33,964 bases of DNA from Bacillota bacterium (lineage in GTDB: Bacteria > Bacillota > Sulfobacillia > Sulfobacillales > Sulfobacillaceae), in contig JAKADO010000029.1 of NCBI GenBank assembly GCA_021820485.1, positions 1 through 33,964 of the forward strand, given 5' to 3'. Each line of letters opens with the position of its first letter. Within the stretch, counting starts at the first letter, position 1. Position numbers and translations under genes: made by a program. Positions 31,447 to 33,964 of this stretch are shown in pieces. The notes beneath the pieces were generated by a model that saw only the letters and a list, made by a program, of their open reading frames with translations, had not been told where the DNA came from and searched no databases.

Positions 31447-32326
31447 AGCGAGCCCCCTTACCCAAGATTCCTCCGGGCCGCACCAAGAGGATAATCAGCA
31501 GCAGCACGAAGGGCGCCATCGCCGACCACGACGGCAGATAGCTCTGCATCAAGAATTGTGCGACCCCATACACAATGCCGCCAATAATGGTGCCCAAGGG
31601 GTTGCCCAGGGCGCCGATGACGATGATGGCGAAGGAGGTCACGGTAATCCCTACACCCATGGTCGTATAGATGCCTCCCAGCATGAATGGGGTGAGCGCT
31701 CCGGCGATACCGGCCAATGCCAACCCGATGCCGAACGCAATGGTCGAAACCCGATTGACGTTGATGCCGCTGGCAGCGGTCTCCTCGCGGTTTCCCATCA
31801 CAGCCCGGGTGGCTCGGCCCAGCTTGCTGCGGTACAAGAACAGGTAAAGCAGGGCTAATGCCACGGCACTGACCAGGACGCTGACCCACCACGCGGTCTG
31901 AAACTGCTGGCCGAAAATCACCAATGGGTGATTGCCAAAGACATTGGGATTCATCGTTTGGGTATTCTGACCGAAGGCAAATGTGGCCAACGCCTCAATC
32001 GCTTGAGACACGCCGAAGAATAGAATCAGGGAAAGCATTTCGGGATCGTGCGACTTCAATAGGCGCGGCACGATGCCGTAATAGAGCGCCATGCCGACAA
32101 TCCCAAACGCTACGATCTCCACCAAGATAGTGATTAAGGGGTTGATGTGGGACGTGCTATAGGCGACATATGCTCCATACGCCCCCAGCATCACAAAATC
32201 CCCGTGGGCCAGATTCACCATCTTGAGAACCCCAAACACGAGATTCAAACCTAGTCCCAAGAGGGCGTAAAAGAAGCCAAACAGGATACCGCCGATGATG
32301 CTGTATGCGAGTATTGTCTCCACCAA
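31439..32326 (-). CDS. livH: Branched-chain-type ABC transporter permease LivH
   Basis: The 295-aa protein has about eight hydrophobic helices and LivH blocks: LGLNLVFGVLKMVNLAHGDF (about 27-46) and the coupling loop RAVMGNREETAASGINVNRV (about 184-203). The start is uncertain. TTG at 32326 and GTG at 32323 are both near AAGGAAGG, and no ATG is suitable. A terminator separates it from the binding-protein gene upstream. Confidence 0.92.
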   Translation of the reverse strand: MVETILAYSIIGGILFGFFYALLGLGLNLVFGVLKMVNLAHGDFVMLGAYGAYVAYSTSHINPLITILVEIVAFGIVGMALYYGIVPRLLKSHDPEMLSLILFFGVSQAIEALATFAFGQNTQTMNPNVFGNHPLVIFGQQFQTAWWVSVLVSAVALALLYLFLYRSKLGRATRAVMGNREETAASGINVNRVSTIAFGIGLALAGIAGALTPFMLGGIYTTMGVGITVTSFAIIVIGALGNPLGTIIGGIVYGVAQFLMQSYLPSWSAMAPFVLLLIILLVRPGGILGKGARYA

Positions 32327-32361
32327 CCTTCCTTGCGATCAATAATGATGCTCGAGGTCGT

Positions 32362-32414
32362 CAAAAAGTCCGGCCGAGGAGCGCCTGTTGGAAAGCACTC
32401 GACCCGGCCGGACT
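32362..32414 (-). terminator. Intercistronic terminator between binding protein and permease genes
   Basis: On the minus strand AGTCCGGCCG (32414-32405) pairs perfectly with CGGCCGGACT (32376-32367), followed by TTTTTG. Partial read-through would give much more binding protein than membrane components, a usual arrangement in ABC importers. Confidence 0.75.
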
Positions 32415-32430
32415 GCAGCCTGAGACCGGC

Positions 32431-33681
32431 CTACAGCTCGCCTTGAATGGTGCTTTCGTAAATCTTGACGCCCAACTGGCCGTTGTTGTCGACCCACTTG
32501 CCAATCGGGAATGGCAGGCCTTCCTGAGCTCCGGTCTGGGTGTTGATCCTGAAGGTGCCCTCAATGGTAGTCACCTTGCCGGAGAATGTGTTGATGGCTT
32601 GGCGGAACGCCGTCTGCTTAAGGCTTTTCGATGTCGCCAGCGTCTTTTGCAGAATGAGTCCGGTGTTGTAACCGGCGATGTTCTCGAAGTCAATGCTGCT
32701 CGCGCCCGCATATTTCTCAAATTGGGACGTGAACTGGGACAGCGACATGCCGTAATTGACACCGGACACTTTCGTCAGTGGCGGCGCCGCGTAGGTGTAT
32801 GTGCCGGCTAGGTTGCTCACGCCAATGTCCTTGGCAAACAGCGCCGACTCCTGTCCGGGGAAGATGGTAAACACCTTGGGAAACTTGTATTGGCTGGCAT
32901 CAACGGCCTGAAGGAAGGGGATGTCGTTGGTGTCATACCCCAACTCGATCACCATGTCTGGATGGGTCGCCGCCACACTGTTCAAGAGGGCTGAATAGTT
33001 GGTCGTGGCGGTGGGGACTGGATGGTTGTACACCGGCGTGACGCCGGCGGCCTTGAGATTGTTCACCAAGGTGGTGTCCTGGGCGCCGGTGAAGTCGTTG
33101 GCGCCGTAAATGATGGCCACTTTCTTGATGTTGTTTTTCAGGATGTAGTTGGAGAGTGAGTCTGGCCACAACGACGAGGCCTGGATGGAGGTTAAGACAA
33201 TATAGGGGTTGGGCGGGGTGCTGTCAAAGAATGTGGTGCCCGAGCCAGATTGGTCAAACAGCAACATCTTGTTCTCTTGCGCGATGGTGACCCCGACCGA
33301 CGTCAGCACCGACCCGAAGTCCGCCACCAGCATATTGACGTGATTTTGCGTGATAAGCTGCTGATACAGCGTGGTCGCTGTCTGGGTGGAACTTTGGTCA
33401 TTGTATGCTACCAGCTTGATCTTCTCTTTTTTTCCGGTCGCCTTCACATAGACGCCGCCTTGAGTATTTACTTCATGGGCCCAAAACTTCAACCCTTGGT
33501 ACTCTGCCATCGACGAGGTCGCAAATTGGCCGGACGAGGCGTACAACGTGCCCACGGTGATGGTGCCGCCGCTGGCGGTCGTCGATCCGCCGCTGCCGCC
33601 TACCCCACTGCCGCATCCGGAAATTACCGCGGCCAGTCCAATGACGGAAGCCGCCATAATCGACATGGATCCCTTGGTCAT
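32431..33681 (-). CDS. livK: Branched-chain-type ABC substrate-binding lipoprotein (LivK-like)
   Basis: The 416-aa protein starts with a signal peptide and lipobox (ISGC, Cys23), then a Gly/Ser linker. The mature part is a periplasmic-binding-protein type I fold of the Peripla_BP_6 family: TITVGTLYASSGQFA near residue 40, QLITQNHVNMLVADFGSVLTS near 110, and VAIIYGANDFTGAQ near 190. It delivers the ligand to LivHM. The AAGGAGGTCACACATG start context is very strong. Gene order with a tartrate-dehydratase-like enzyme suggests a hydroxy-acid ligand, which I infer only from context. Confidence 0.9.
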   Translation of the reverse strand: MTKGSMSIMAASVIGLAAVISGCGSGVGGSGGSTTASGGTITVGTLYASSGQFATSSMAEYQGLKFWAHEVNTQGGVYVKATGKKEKIKLVAYNDQSSTQTATTLYQQLITQNHVNMLVADFGSVLTSVGVTIAQENKMLLFDQSGSGTTFFDSTPPNPYIVLTSIQASSLWPDSLSNYILKNNIKKVAIIYGANDFTGAQDTTLVNNLKAAGVTPVYNHPVPTATTNYSALLNSVAATHPDMVIELGYDTNDIPFLQAVDASQYKFPKVFTIFPGQESALFAKDIGVSNLAGTYTYAAPPLTKVSGVNYGMSLSQFTSQFEKYAGASSIDFENIAGYNTGLILQKTLATSKSLKQTAFRQAINTFSGKVTTIEGTFRINTQTGAQEGLPFPIGKWVDNNGQLGVKIYESTIQGEL

Positions 33682-33735
33682 GTGTGACCTCCTTACATTT
33701 TTCAGAGGTTGTACAAGTTAGGAAACTATTACGAG

Positions 33736-33763
33736 TCTATACTATCCTTTTGGAATTACGCAA
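33736..33763 (-). promoter_or_regulatory. Candidate promoter of the liv operon
   Basis: On the minus strand TTGCGT (33763-33758), a 16-nt spacer and TATAGA (33741-33736) precede the binding-protein ATG by about 55 nt. The match to consensus is moderate. Confidence 0.45.
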
Positions 33764-33781
33764 CGATTGGTTTAATTAGGA

Positions 33782-33964
33782 ATGTTGGATCCATTTGTTG
33801 ATATTTGTCGGAAAATGCCGTTGTCGGCGGCGATGGCCGCGTTGGCGGTGTCCGGTTACACAAGGGAAGTCGGCTCCGCTCTGAAGCAAGGGGTCTCTGC
33901 GTCTCTGTGGAAATTTGGCATCGCGGTGAGGTGCCTCTCCGCGCAAGGGGGGGGTGGTTGGTAA
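33782..33964 (+). other. Short unidentified frame at the right edge
   Basis: An ATG at 33782 opens a 60-codon frame ending at the window edge (TAA 33962-33964). Residues such as RKMPLSAAMAALAVSG could be a transposase N-terminal remnant, but there is no ribosome binding site and no secure family match. Confidence 0.2.

Noticed and set aside
1-33964. CRISPR arrays, rRNA genes, origin or prophage structure
   Set aside because: No regularly spaced repeats, rRNA signatures or phage structural genes were seen on reading either strand.

Overview
The window looks like a chromosomal segment of a fairly GC-rich Bacillota-type bacterium. Strong AGGAGG-like ribosome binding sites, a tRNA with an encoded CCA end, frequent GTG/TTG starts and several Gram-positive-style small genes point that way. 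Placement near Sulfobacillus/Alicyclobacillus-type acidophiles is only an impression, because no phylogenetic marker is present.

Positions 1-4240 are an accessory patch of nested mobile DNA. A MntA/HepT (MNT-HEPN) toxin-antitoxin pair lies between two IS110-family transposase remnants. The second remnant is cut at 1214 by an IS66-family element, and that element is cut at about 1800 by a tyrosine-recombinase element with a 32-bp palindrome and repeated TTATSCCGAA boxes. One recombinase is frameshifted, and the second is truncated and joined to a headless acetyltransferase pseudogene. Just after this (4249-4458) is a 27-codon membrane-peptide gene. Its leader can fold to hide its own ribosome binding site, as expected for an Fst/Ldr-like type I toxin.

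Positions 4735-8860 hold an alpha/beta hydrolase, a broken GNAT gene, a small membrane protein and the most interesting unit. That unit is a 46-aa secreted peptide gene (7585-7445, minus) with its own ribosome binding site and terminator, divergent from a TPR-repeat protein (7789-8817) across a spacer with TTCGA repeats. It resembles a Rap/Phr-type (RRNPP-like) peptide signalling pair.

Positions 9072-13352 are an operon for peptide, amide and D-amino-acid use: DmpA-type P1 peptidase, APC permease (apparent 1-nt deletion), acetamidase/formamidase and M55 D-aminopeptidase DppA. A convergent MarR / ABC ATPase / MacB-FtsX permease operon follows (15894-13426), apparently read from a leaderless promoter. 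Then come tRNA-Thr(TGT), a small two-TM protein, a lipoprotein and a cytosolic beta-lactamase-fold protein.

Positions 18454-25042 form a divergent N-acyl/D-amino-acid locus around an RpiR-type regulator: two MenC/N-succinylamino-acid-racemase-type enolases, an orphan family-5 peptide-binding lipoprotein and an N-acyl-D-amino-acid deacylase. A ThDP enzyme follows (25183-26880). Positions 33681-27004 (minus) are a complete LivKHMGF-type ABC transporter continuing into a D-tartrate-dehydratase-like enolase and a fumarylacetoacetate-hydrolase-family enzyme, which suggests that the transporter imports a hydroxy-acid rather than branched-chain amino acids.
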